Source of the DNA: an uncultured Ruminococcus sp. | Lineage (GTDB): Bacteria > Bacillota > Clostridia > Oscillospirales > Ruminococcaceae | DNA length: 5,766 nt | Assembly: GCA_946186215.1 (NCBI GenBank) | Contig: CAMHMM010000127.1 | Span: 1-5,766 of the forward strand | Direction: 5' to 3' | In this document: in pieces, positions 1-5,750 of the stretch | How the letters are laid out: each line of letters opens with the position of its first letter | How positions within the stretch are numbered: position 1 is the first letter of the stretch | The notes under the pieces: generated by a model | Databases searched by the model: none | The model's input: only the letters and a program-made list of their open reading frames with translations | What the model was told of the DNA's origin: nothing | Translations under genes and position numbers: made by a program

Positions 1-843
1 GGCGGATTTGATATATCAAAGGCAACGATCGCAGACCCCCTCACCTATGAGGATATGGACGCAATGGTGACCGAAATGGCAGCACTGCGCAAGGGCAAGA
101 TGACCGAGGACGAATGCAGGGATCTCCTGAAAAAGTCCAACTATTTCGGCACAATGCTCGTTAAAATGGGCAAGGCAGATGCACTTCTGGGCGGCGCTAC
201 ATACTCTACCGCAGATACCGTCCGTCCCGCACTTCAGATAATCAAGACAAAGAAGGGCGCAAACCTTGTAAGCTCCTGCTTTATCCTTTTCCGTGAGAAG
301 GACGGCAAGCAGGAAACTATCGCAATGGGTGACTGCGCTATCAACCTGAGCTATTCCGACAAGCTCGACAAGGAGGGCAATGTTGTTCTCACCGCAGCAC
401 AGCAGTTGGGTGAGGTAGCAGTTGAGACCGCAAGGACAGCTGCATTCTTTGGTATCGATCCCAAGGTAGCAGTCCTCAGCTTCTCCACCTACGGCTCCGG
501 CAAGGGCGGCACCGTTCAGCTCAGCCACGATGCAGTTATCGAGGCACGCAAGATAGATCCCGAGCTTGTGATCGACGGTGAATTCCAGTTTGACGCAGCT
601 GTATCCGCAGAGGTAGCAAAGACAAAGTGCCCCGATTCCAAGGTTGCAGGTCAGGCAAACACATTTATCTTCCCGCTCATCGAAGCAGGAAATATCGGCT
701 ACAAGATCGCACAGCGTCTTGGCGGCTATGAGGCATACGGCCCCATTCTTCAGGGACTCAATGCGCCTATCAACGACCTTTCAAGAGGTTGCAATGCGGA
801 TGAGATCTATAAGATGGCTATAATCACCGCAGGCATGGCATAA
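1..843 (+). CDS. pta: Phosphate acetyltransferase (phosphotransacetylase), 5'-truncated by window edge
   Basis: Interconverts acetyl-CoA plus phosphate and acetyl phosphate plus CoA in the cytoplasm. It is the first step of the Pta-AckA route that gives fermenters ATP and acetate. The frame is open from base 1 (GGFDISKATIADP) and gives 280 visible residues before TAA. Family enzymes are about 330 residues, so roughly 50 N-terminal residues lie outside the window. Recognisable segments, in visible numbering, are GGATYSTADTVRPAL (64-78), LSFSTYGSGKGG (159-170), DGEFQFDAA (192-200), NIGYKIAQRLGG (231-242) and NDLSRGC (258-264). From family knowledge, the Ser-Arg pair of the last motif corresponds to active-site residues studied in the Methanosarcina enzyme. 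The visible part looks intact. No acetate kinase gene follows; a hairpin lies 13 bases downstream, so ackA is upstream or elsewhere. The related phosphate butyryltransferase is less likely given the closeness of these motifs to Pta. Confidence 0.94.
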   Translation, partial: GGFDISKATIADPLTYEDMDAMVTEMAALRKGKMTEDECRDLLKKSNYFGTMLVKMGKADALLGGATYSTADTVRPALQIIKTKKGANLVSSCFILFREKDGKQETIAMGDCAINLSYSDKLDKEGNVVLTAAQQLGEVAVETARTAAFFGIDPKVAVLSFSTYGSGKGGTVQLSHDAVIEARKIDPELVIDGEFQFDAAVSAEVAKTKCPDSKVAGQANTFIFPLIEAGNIGYKIAQRLGGYEAYGPILQGLNAPINDLSRGCNADEIYKMAIITAGMA

Positions 844-856
844 ACCATCGTCACTG

Positions 857-885
857 TCTCCCCTGCACGCACAATGCAGGGGAGA
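857..885 (+). terminator. Hairpin after pta, probable terminator with weak T tract
   Basis: An 11-bp perfect stem (857-867 with 875-885; core CTCCCCTGCA / TGCAGGGGAG) closes a 7-base loop, starting 13 bases after the pta stop. The sequence after it (AATATTAAG) lacks a run of T. It may act as an inefficient or factor-assisted terminator, or as a 3'-end stabilising structure. The stem is certain; its function is inferred from position. Confidence 0.55.
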
Positions 886-911
886 AATATTAAGCGGAGG
901 ATGGCCGCGTC

Positions 912-940
912 TTAAGAAATGACTTTTGTCATATTATAAC
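912..940 (+). promoter_or_regulatory. Candidate promoter upstream of the membrane-protein gene, with a small inverted repeat in the spacer
   Basis: TTAAGA (912-917) and TATAAC (935-940) are 17 bases apart and resemble a sigma-A promoter (4/6 and 5/6 matches). Between them lies a small inverted repeat, ATGAC-TTTT-GTCAT (919-932). A dyad between the two hexamers is where a repressor or activator could act. This is pattern matching only; AT-rich gaps give such matches by chance. Confidence 0.35.
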
Positions 941-955
941 CCTTCCTTTTCTCAC

Positions 956-984
956 TGTTTTTTGTTTCAAAAATGATATATAAT
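956..984 (+). promoter_or_regulatory. Second candidate promoter for the membrane-protein gene
   Basis: A perfect -10 hexamer, TATAAT (979-984), lies about 60 bases before the start codon. The best element 17 bases upstream is TGTTTT (956-961), a poor -35. No TGN extension precedes the -10. A palindrome ATGATCAT (1003-1010) lies just downstream of the expected start point. The rest of the 202-base gap between pta and the next gene shows nothing else recognisable. Confidence 0.35.
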
Positions 985-1030
985 CAGTACAGCGATCACA
1001 TCATGATCATATCATAAGAAAACAGGCTTT

Positions 1031-1048
1031 AAGGAGTGTTATGTAATG
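1031..1048 (+). promoter_or_regulatory. Ribosome binding site and overlapping ATG-TAA / ATG that fix the start of the membrane protein
   Basis: AAGGAG (1031-1036) is followed by ATGTAATG. The first ATG (1041) is only 4 bases from the binding site and is followed at once by TAA, so it cannot encode a protein. The second ATG (1046) shares its A with that stop codon, is spaced 9 bases from AAGGAG and opens the 201-residue frame. Start at 1046 is therefore preferred. Confidence 0.7.
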
Positions 1049-1651
1049 AACAGAAAAATCGGCATGGCGGGTTCATTAGTCAATGCAGGTACGGTGCTTG
1101 CCTTTGCACTGTTTATGCTTGCAGGTATGACTTTTGCAAGCTACTTTGTCTGCATATTCCTGTCACTGAGCTTTATCTGTATGGCAGCTGCTTTCAGTTC
1201 GGAATGCACCGACAGGACAAGGACAGCAGGAAATACAGCTCTTGCATTATCAGCGGTTTATTCCACATTGATCATGCTTGTATACTTTACTCAATGCACT
1301 ACCGTTATGAATGAAGATCTGAGCGGAGATGTTATGCGGGTACTGGATTACAGGTATATGGGACTGATGTTCAATATCGACCTGCTGGGATATGGAATAA
1401 TGGCTCTTTCGACATTTTTTATCGGACTTACGGTGAATGTAAAGAACAAAAAAGACAAGCTGCTGAAGATCCTGCTGATGCTTCATGGCCTGTTCTTCCC
1501 GGGGTGCTTTATAATGCCTGTGACGGGGATGTTCCTCGGCCATGACGGTTCACCATCCGCCGGTGGAGTGATAGCACTGGAAATATGGTGCCTTTATTTC
1601 CTGCCGATAGGGATATTGTCATTCCTGCATTTTAGGGAAAGAAAAGACTGA
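1046..1651 (+). CDS. Small polytopic membrane protein of unknown function, six predicted helices
   Basis: I do not recognise a named family. The 201-residue protein is strongly hydrophobic, with six likely membrane helices at about residues 8-28, 30-50, 62-84, 109-131, 138-160 and 173-195. A polar stretch at 85-108 (MNEDLSGD...DYRY) probably forms an extracytoplasmic loop. A basic NVKNKKDK segment (131-138) and a basic RERKD tail suggest cytoplasmic loops and C-terminus. There is no cleavable signal peptide, nucleotide-binding motif or obvious transporter signature. It has its own ribosome binding site and candidate promoters. The PPK2 gene begins 42 bases downstream with no intervening hairpin, so co-transcription is likely, but a functional link is not shown. 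Frame and start are secure; function is open. Confidence 0.85.
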   Translation: MNRKIGMAGSLVNAGTVLAFALFMLAGMTFASYFVCIFLSLSFICMAAAFSSECTDRTRTAGNTALALSAVYSTLIMLVYFTQCTTVMNEDLSGDVMRVLDYRYMGLMFNIDLLGYGIMALSTFFIGLTVNVKNKKDKLLKILLMLHGLFFPGCFIMPVTGMFLGHDGSPSAGGVIALEIWCLYFLPIGILSFLHFRERKD

Positions 1652-1693
1652 GAATATGCTGTAAAAAATTAAAAATTTCGGGGAGGTAATTCT

Positions 1694-3217
1694 ATGCTGG
1701 AACTTGTTGAACAAAAGCGAATTAAAAAAGCGGATATTGCAGATGAGCTTTCATCTATGCGAACGGAGCTTATTGATCTGGCGAATGCAGCGAAAGCAGC
1801 GGGTATCCCCGTTATAATCACCATGGACGGGTGGTCGGCTGCGGGCAAGGGCTCTCAGATCGCACGGCTCATCAAGTATATGGATCCCCGCTTTTACAAT
1901 GTCCGTCCCGTGCGCCGTCCCAATGAGCAGGAGCTTCGCAAGCCATGGATGCACCGTTTCTGGCTGAATATCCCGAAAAAGGGCGATTTTCTGATCCTCG
2001 ACGGAAGCTGGTACAGCGATATAATCAAATCCTACATGAACGGTGAGATCACAAAGGACGAATACAAGCAGAGGATAAATGATATCAACACCTTTGAAAG
2101 GCAGCTCACCGATGACGGCTACCTCATTATCAAGCTTTTCCTGCATATAACGCAGGATGAGCAGAAGCGCCGCCTAAAATCCCTTGCATCCGATGAATTT
2201 ACCAAGTGGCGCGTGGACGAGCAGGATTTTATCAATAACCGTCGTTATGACAAGCTGTTCAAACGCTACGATAAAACACTGTGCCGCACCAATACAGCCT
2301 ATGCGCCGTGGAATGTCATCCCCGCAAACGACCGTGTCACCGCACAATATACCATAATGCAGGTCGTGACAGGCGCTATAAGGAGCGCTTGTGCTGCAAA
2401 GGCAGAGGGCGCAGCTTTCAGGATGAACGCGCCGTTCCCGACGATCGTTCCGAAGTCCGGCAGCTTCAGCCTTATCGAAGTGAAGAAGCTTGCCGATACC
2501 GATATGGACAAGAGCCTCACCGAGGAAGAGTATGAAAAGGCTCTTGATAAATATCAGGAGCGGCTCTTTGAACTGCAGAACATATGCTATCAGCTGAAGA
2601 TCCCAGTTATCGTTGCCTATGAAGGCTGGGATGCGGGCGGAAAGGGCGGCAATATCAAGCGCCTTGCCTCAGCGCTCGATCCGAGAGGCTATGAGGTTAA
2701 GCCGATCGCCGCACCCGAGCCGTCAGAGCTGGCACGGCACTATCTGTGGCGATTCTGGACAAGGCTCGAAAATGACGGGCATTTCACTATATTCGACCGC
2801 ACATGGTACGGCAGAGTGATGGTTGAGCCGATAGAGGGCTTCACTCCCGTTGAAAGGGCGGATATGGCCTACCGCGAGATCAACGAATTTGAGCGTCAGC
2901 TCACTGACTGGGGCGCTGTGGTCATCAAGTTCTGGATAAATATTGACAAGGATGAGCAGTACAGGCGCTTCAAGGAGCGCGAGAACACCCCGTCGAAGCA
3001 GTGGAAGATAACCGATGAGGACTGGCGCAACCGCGAGAAATGGGATGAATACGAAAAGGCCGTTGACCGCATGATAAGCCTTACCTCCACCGATTTTGCA
3101 CCATGGACGGTGGTAGAGGGCAACGACAAGAAATATGCCCGCATAAAGGCACTCAAGACCGTCTGCGACAGGCTTGAAGACCATATAAGGCATCTGAGCG
3201 GCAGACATTATGATTAA
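1694..3217 (+). CDS. pap: Polyphosphate:AMP phosphotransferase, two-domain PPK2 family
   Basis: Cytoplasmic PPK2-type kinase predicted to move a phosphate from inorganic polyphosphate to AMP, giving ADP. The 507 residues hold two tandem PPK2 domains (about 20-235 and 285-500), as in the fused class II enzymes of about 500 residues. The C-terminal domain carries the complete set: Walker A GWDAGGKGG (311-319, Lys317), Walker B-like FDRTWYGR (367-374, Asp368/Arg369), plus EFERQLTDWG and a FAPWTVVEGNDK segment (468-479). The N-terminal domain keeps GWSAAGKGS (46-54, Lys52) but has DGSWY at 103-107 where DRSWY is canonical, and Ser48 where domain 2 has Asp313. It is therefore probably regulatory or structural; a degenerate first domain is, as I recall, normal for this class. 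Start: GGGGAGG (1680-1686), 7 bases before ATG. It follows the membrane-protein gene by 42 bases. A nucleoside-diphosphate-directed or broader PPK2 specificity is possible. Symbol assigned by architecture only. Confidence 0.92.
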   Translation: MLELVEQKRIKKADIADELSSMRTELIDLANAAKAAGIPVIITMDGWSAAGKGSQIARLIKYMDPRFYNVRPVRRPNEQELRKPWMHRFWLNIPKKGDFLILDGSWYSDIIKSYMNGEITKDEYKQRINDINTFERQLTDDGYLIIKLFLHITQDEQKRRLKSLASDEFTKWRVDEQDFINNRRYDKLFKRYDKTLCRTNTAYAPWNVIPANDRVTAQYTIMQVVTGAIRSACAAKAEGAAFRMNAPFPTIVPKSGSFSLIEVKKLADTDMDKSLTEEEYEKALDKYQERLFELQNICYQLKIPVIVAYEGWDAGGKGGNIKRLASALDPRGYEVKPIAAPEPSELARHYLWRFWTRLENDGHFTIFDRTWYGRVMVEPIEGFTPVERADMAYREINEFERQLTDWGAVVIKFWINIDKDEQYRRFKERENTPSKQWKITDEDWRNREKWDEYEKAVDRMISLTSTDFAPWTVVEGNDKKYARIKALKTVCDRLEDHIRHLSGRHYD

Positions 3218-3222
3218 TAATC

Positions 3223-3255
3223 GTGCCTTTCTCCGCATTCTGCAGGGAAAGGCGC
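3223..3255 (+). terminator. Hairpin after the PPK2 gene, weak terminator candidate
   Basis: GCCTTTCTC (3225-3233) pairs with GGGAAAGGC (3245-3253) with one G-T wobble. Two further outer pairs reach 3223/3255, and a small inner GCA/TGC stem sits in the loop. The trailing sequence TTAATTACAG is a poor T tract. No clear promoter is visible in the 96 bases before the next gene, so some readthrough into it is plausible. The foot of this stem overlaps the 5' arm of a second small hairpin (3252-3257 with 3269-3274), so the two cannot form fully together. Confidence 0.45.
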
Positions 3256-3313
3256 TTAATTACAGAAAAAGCGCATCAGGTATTTCACGCAACATTGAAC
3301 GGGAGAAAAGAAC

Positions 3314-4642
3314 ATGAGTTTATTGGGCGCAATGGTAAGAACATATGAGGGCGGACGGCGGTCGTCGGAGCAGATAGGCGATGTGCAGCGCAAGCACCTG
3401 AAAAAGCTGGTGGACTTCGCAAGAGAGAACAGCCCCTTTTACAAAAGGCTGTACAGCGGGCTGGGGGAGGATCCCCGGTTTGAGGAGCTGCCTGCGGTGA
3501 CAAAGCCGCAGATGATGGCAGAGCTTGACGATGTATTCACCGACAGGGAGATAACTGCCGAAAAGATAGACGAATTCACTGCCGACACGGAAAATATCGG
3601 CAGGATGATAAACGGGAAATATCTTATTTTCAAAACATCCGGTTCCACGGGCAATCCCGCAGTGGTGCTCTATGACAAGCAGAATATAGATGTATCCTCA
3701 TCGGTGGCGGCATTCCGCACTTTTGCCCGCCGCGAGGATTATGATGCATTCATGAAGCACGGCAAAAAGACCGCGGGCGTATTTGCCGATCACGGCTTTT
3801 ACCTTGCCTGCGGGATGTCGCGCTATCTGCAGCTGAAAATGCCTCAGAAGAAAACGAAGATCACCGTGGATGTAAATTCACCCGAGCAGGAGATAGTGCG
3901 GCAGCTCAATGATTTTCAGCCTGCCATGCTCAGCGGCTATCCATCCAATCTGGCGCTGCTTGCGGGCTTTGAGGAGCTGGATATCCATCCTGATGTGGTG
4001 ATCACGGGCGGTGAGCTTCTCACAGATGATATCCGCAGGAAGCTTACAGACAAGTTCGGCTGTTATGTGCAGACACATTATTCCTGCACCGAGGGCGGCG
4101 AGATCGCCTGTGAATGCTCCGAGGGACATCTACACATCAACGAGGACTGGGTGATAGTCGAGCCGGTCGATAATGATCATAATCCCGTGCCCTGCGGCAC
4201 AATGTCAGACAAGGTGCTGATAACCAATCTTTCCAATTACATCCAGCCCTTTATCCGCTATGAGCTCACCGACAGGATAATTGTTCATGATGAAGGCTGC
4301 CCCTGCGGTAAGGCAACGCGCTGGCTGGAGATAGAGGGCAGGACAGATGATATACTCATATTCGAGAATGGTATCCGTATCGCGCCCATGTCGCTTTACA
4401 AGGTGCTTGAGGAAGTAAAGGGCATGACGAGATTTCAGCTGGTGCAGCGCTCACCCCGGCTCATGGAGCTCAGGCTCATAGCCGATGACAGAGAGACGGT
4501 ATTCGAGTCGGCGAAGCACGATCTTCTTGAATTCTTTGAAAGCAAGGGGATACACGGCGTTCAGATCGATCTTTCGGAGGATGCGCCCATGGCCAACAAG
4601 GTAAGCGGAAAATTCAAGCACATCTATTCGGAAGGTCGGTAA
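3314..4642 (+). CDS. PaaK-like adenylate-forming enzyme (phenylacetate-CoA ligase family)
   Basis: A 442-residue member of the ANL superfamily, PaaK/CapK branch. These enzymes activate a carboxylate with ATP to an acyl-adenylate, usually then forming a CoA thioester. Visible motifs are the phosphate-binding loop KTSGSTGNP (107-115), TGGELLTDD (231-239), the adenine-side YSCTEGG (256-262), RYELTDR (315-321), EGRTDDIL (341-348) and a C-terminal lid motif NKVSGKFK with the likely catalytic Lys433. Length fits PaaK (about 430-440). Cysteines at 258, 266, 268, 329 and 331 (CEC and CPC) resemble a metal-binding cluster seen in part of the family; that is inferred. The substrate cannot be read: an aryl acid is only the family default, and no phenylacetate pathway genes adjoin. 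Start: GGGAG (3301-3305) is 8 bases before ATG. The last two codons and the stop (GGT CGG TAA) belong to the first unit of the downstream repeat array. Confidence 0.88.
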   Translation: MSLLGAMVRTYEGGRRSSEQIGDVQRKHLKKLVDFARENSPFYKRLYSGLGEDPRFEELPAVTKPQMMAELDDVFTDREITAEKIDEFTADTENIGRMINGKYLIFKTSGSTGNPAVVLYDKQNIDVSSSVAAFRTFARREDYDAFMKHGKKTAGVFADHGFYLACGMSRYLQLKMPQKKTKITVDVNSPEQEIVRQLNDFQPAMLSGYPSNLALLAGFEELDIHPDVVITGGELLTDDIRRKLTDKFGCYVQTHYSCTEGGEIACECSEGHLHINEDWVIVEPVDNDHNPVPCGTMSDKVLITNLSNYIQPFIRYELTDRIIVHDEGCPCGKATRWLEIEGRTDDILIFENGIRIAPMSLYKVLEEVKGMTRFQLVQRSPRLMELRLIADDRETVFESAKHDLLEFFESKGIHGVQIDLSEDAPMANKVSGKFKHIYSEGR

Positions 4643-4960
4643 AACCGACAGCTTCCCGTATGCTGATTTGAACCGCAATGTTTATTTTGAAGCTCGGAAC
4701 TATTGTTTATCTTATATATAAGAATTGCTTGGTCGGTAAGACCGACAGTTGCCCGTTCGCTATTTTGTGTGACATCGCTTATTCGGGGCTCGGAGCTTTT
4801 ATGACTGTCAAAACACTGCAATTACCCGGTCGGCAAGGCCGACAGCTACCCGTATGCTGATTTGAATTGCAATGTTAATTTGAAGCCCGGAACCATTGTT
4901 TATCTTACATATAAGGATTGCTCGGTCGGTAAGCCCGACAACTGCCCGTAAGCTGATTTA
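4634..4960 (+). repeat. Tandem array of 97-base hairpin-headed repeats (3 full units and 1 partial)
   Basis: Units begin at 4634, 4731, 4828 and 4924 (spacings 97, 97, 96). The fourth matches for only about 37 bases. Each opens with GGTCGGTAAGACCGACAG or a close variant, which folds into a 6-bp stem with a 3-base loop: 4635-4649, 4732-4746, 4829-4843 and 4925-4939. Units 1 and 3 are alike throughout (about 85% by eye), sharing CCCGTATGCTGATTTGAA and ATTGTTTATCTTA. Unit 2 keeps the hairpin, a GCCCGT segment and a CTCGGAGCTTTT segment but has diverged elsewhere. Unit 1 overlaps the last codons and stop of the PaaK-like gene, and the array ends 11 bases before a strong terminator, so it probably forms a roughly 330-base 3' untranslated region. 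Function is unknown. No reading frame is conserved across units, and the intervals are not unique spacers, so it is not a CRISPR array. Confidence 0.85.
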
Positions 4961-4971
4961 TTGAAACGATG

Positions 4972-5010
4972 AATATGTCCTCCCCGCAGAAACGGGGAGG
5001 ACATATTTTT
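4972..5010 (+). terminator. Strong rho-independent terminator closing the PaaK-like transcript and repeat array
   Basis: A 15-bp perfect stem (4972-4986 with 4993-5007; GC-rich core TCCTCCCCG / CGGGGAGGA) closes a 6-base loop, CAGAAA. The stem foot runs directly into TTTTT (5006-5010). It is the first convincing plus-strand terminator after the PaaK-like stop codon, 330 bases away. On the minus strand no T tract follows, so it works mainly rightward. Confidence 0.92.
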
Positions 5011-5222
5011 GACAATGCTCACTGATATCTCGCAGTGGTTTTCCTGCATTTTATACAGCATACCACTACATACAAAAAAACTCACTGTTACAGACAATTG
5101 CTTATAACAGTGAGTTTTCTTTGGCGGAGAAGGGAAAATTCGTACCCTGCTGTCCATCATGCAGATAATGACTATAACAGCGGCTCTGTAAACATACATA
5201 TCCTGTAAATCTTGAAGCCCTC
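5011..5222. other. Convergent intergenic region without a credible gene
   Basis: This part of the gap holds the minus-strand terminator (5074-5118) and a short CACTG/CAGTG dyad (5021-5038). On the minus strand, 5150-5122 resembles the 3' end of a tRNA: a T-loop-like TACGAAT followed by CTTCTCC-G-CCA. No complete cloverleaf can be built from the upstream bases, so no tRNA gene is called. A 99-codon minus-strand frame covers the area but runs through both terminators and one repeat unit, so it is not taken as a gene. Confidence 0.6.
5074..5118 (-). terminator. Terminator of the minus-strand regulator gene, possibly bidirectional
   Basis: AAAACTCACTGTTA (5077-5090) pairs perfectly with TAACAGTGAGTTTT (5105-5118), a 14-bp stem with a 14-base loop. 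Read leftward, the stem runs into an uninterrupted T7 (complement of 5074-5080), about 105 bases after the stop of the AraC-type gene. Read rightward, TTTTCTTT follows, so weak termination in that direction is also possible. Confidence 0.85.
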
Positions 5223-5750
5223 TTAGCTATCCGGATCATTCCTTAATTCCGACGGAGGGATACCATAAGTTGATTTGAATATCCTGCCCATATATTTATA
5301 GTCATCATAACCGAGGATATCTGCGATCTCTGAAAGCTGCTTGCTGCTCGATATCACCATTCTGCGGAGCATCTGCATTTTAAGACTTGAAACATATTCC
5401 GTAAACGAAACGCCCATATTCTGAGTGAACATATGACTCAGGTGAGCCTTATTCACATAACAGCTGTCGGCAACATTTGCAAGTGTCAGCTTCGTGAAGC
5501 GGTTATCCAGTATGTAATCTACGGCTGTTTTGGTTATCCCGTAAAGACCGTCGGGGTAGTATTTTCTGATAGTATCGGAAATATCGGATAAAAAACCGAG
5601 GATCGTTTCTCTGGTCTCGCTGTCGCCTGAGGATGTGATGTTTTTGAGTATCACATCGGGCTCGGGTATCAGGTCGGTTATCCATTCGTGAGTGTTGCAG
5701 ACCTCGTCATAGATCTTTTCTACTGCGTGTATGGCTGCTTTATCAGGTGG
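5223..5750 (-). CDS. AraC-family DNA-binding regulator, C-terminal part; 5' end interrupted or truncated
   Basis: Transcription regulator with a C-terminal AraC/XylS double helix-turn-helix domain of about 100 residues. Counting from the GTG at 5654 (143 residues to TAA), helix-turn-helix 1 covers LTLANVADSCYVNKAHLSHMF (57-77). Helix-turn-helix 2 covers QLSEIADILGYDDYKYMGRIF (106-126), followed by the family-typical KSTYGIPPSELR. The preceding segment is helical linker with no sensor domain in view. GTG at 5654 is the only in-frame conventional start and has no ribosome binding site. The frame stays open and protein-like for 32 codons upstream (KAAIHAVEKIYDEVCNTHEW...) to an in-frame TAA at 5751-5753. 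Just beyond the stop the same frame reads VDIA, which could be the end of a receiver-domain KPVDIA-type motif, but four codons prove nothing. It may be a response regulator or cytoplasmic AraC protein that is broken by a nonsense or frameshift change, or it may be a sequencing error. It faces the PaaK-like gene and has its own terminator. Confidence 0.75.
   Translation of the reverse strand, partial: PPDKAAIHAVEKIYDEVCNTHEWITDLIPEPDVILKNITSSGDSETRETILGFLSDISDTIRKYYPDGLYGITKTAVDYILDNRFTKLTLANVADSCYVNKAHLSHMFTQNMGVSFTEYVSSLKMQMLRRMVISSSKQLSEIADILGYDDYKYMGRIFKSTYGIPPSELRNDPDS

Noticed and set aside
16..528. 170-codon minus-strand reading frame opposite pta
   Set aside because: It is antisense to a gene with unmistakable Pta motifs and its cysteine-rich composition is typical of an antisense shadow.
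1041..1046. ATG-TAA as a regulatory minimal open reading frame
   Set aside because: The first ATG is too close to the ribosome binding site and the overlap with the true start is easily chance. It is noted only as a start-site detail.
2723..3238. 171-codon minus-strand reading frame opposite the PPK2 gene
   Set aside because: It is antisense to the second PPK2 domain, which carries all catalytic motifs in the plus frame.
4678..4860. 60-codon plus-strand reading frame in the repeat array
   Set aside because: It lies within the repeats, has no ribosome binding site, and the frame is not kept from unit to unit.
4634..4960. CRISPR array or integron attC array
   Set aside because: The sequence between hairpin heads is itself repeated between units 1 and 3, so there are no unique spacers. 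No cas gene, integrase or cassette reading frames are present, and the hairpins are too short for attC.
4900..5199. 99-codon minus-strand reading frame
   Set aside because: It runs through the minus-strand terminator, the tRNA-like tail, the plus-strand terminator and part of the repeat array. Its peptide is explained by those elements.
5503..5685. 60-codon minus-strand frame overlapping the AraC-type gene, considered as the frameshifted 5' part
   Set aside because: Its arginine- and glutamine-rich peptide resembles no linker or receiver domain, while the AraC frame itself remains protein-like across the same bases.
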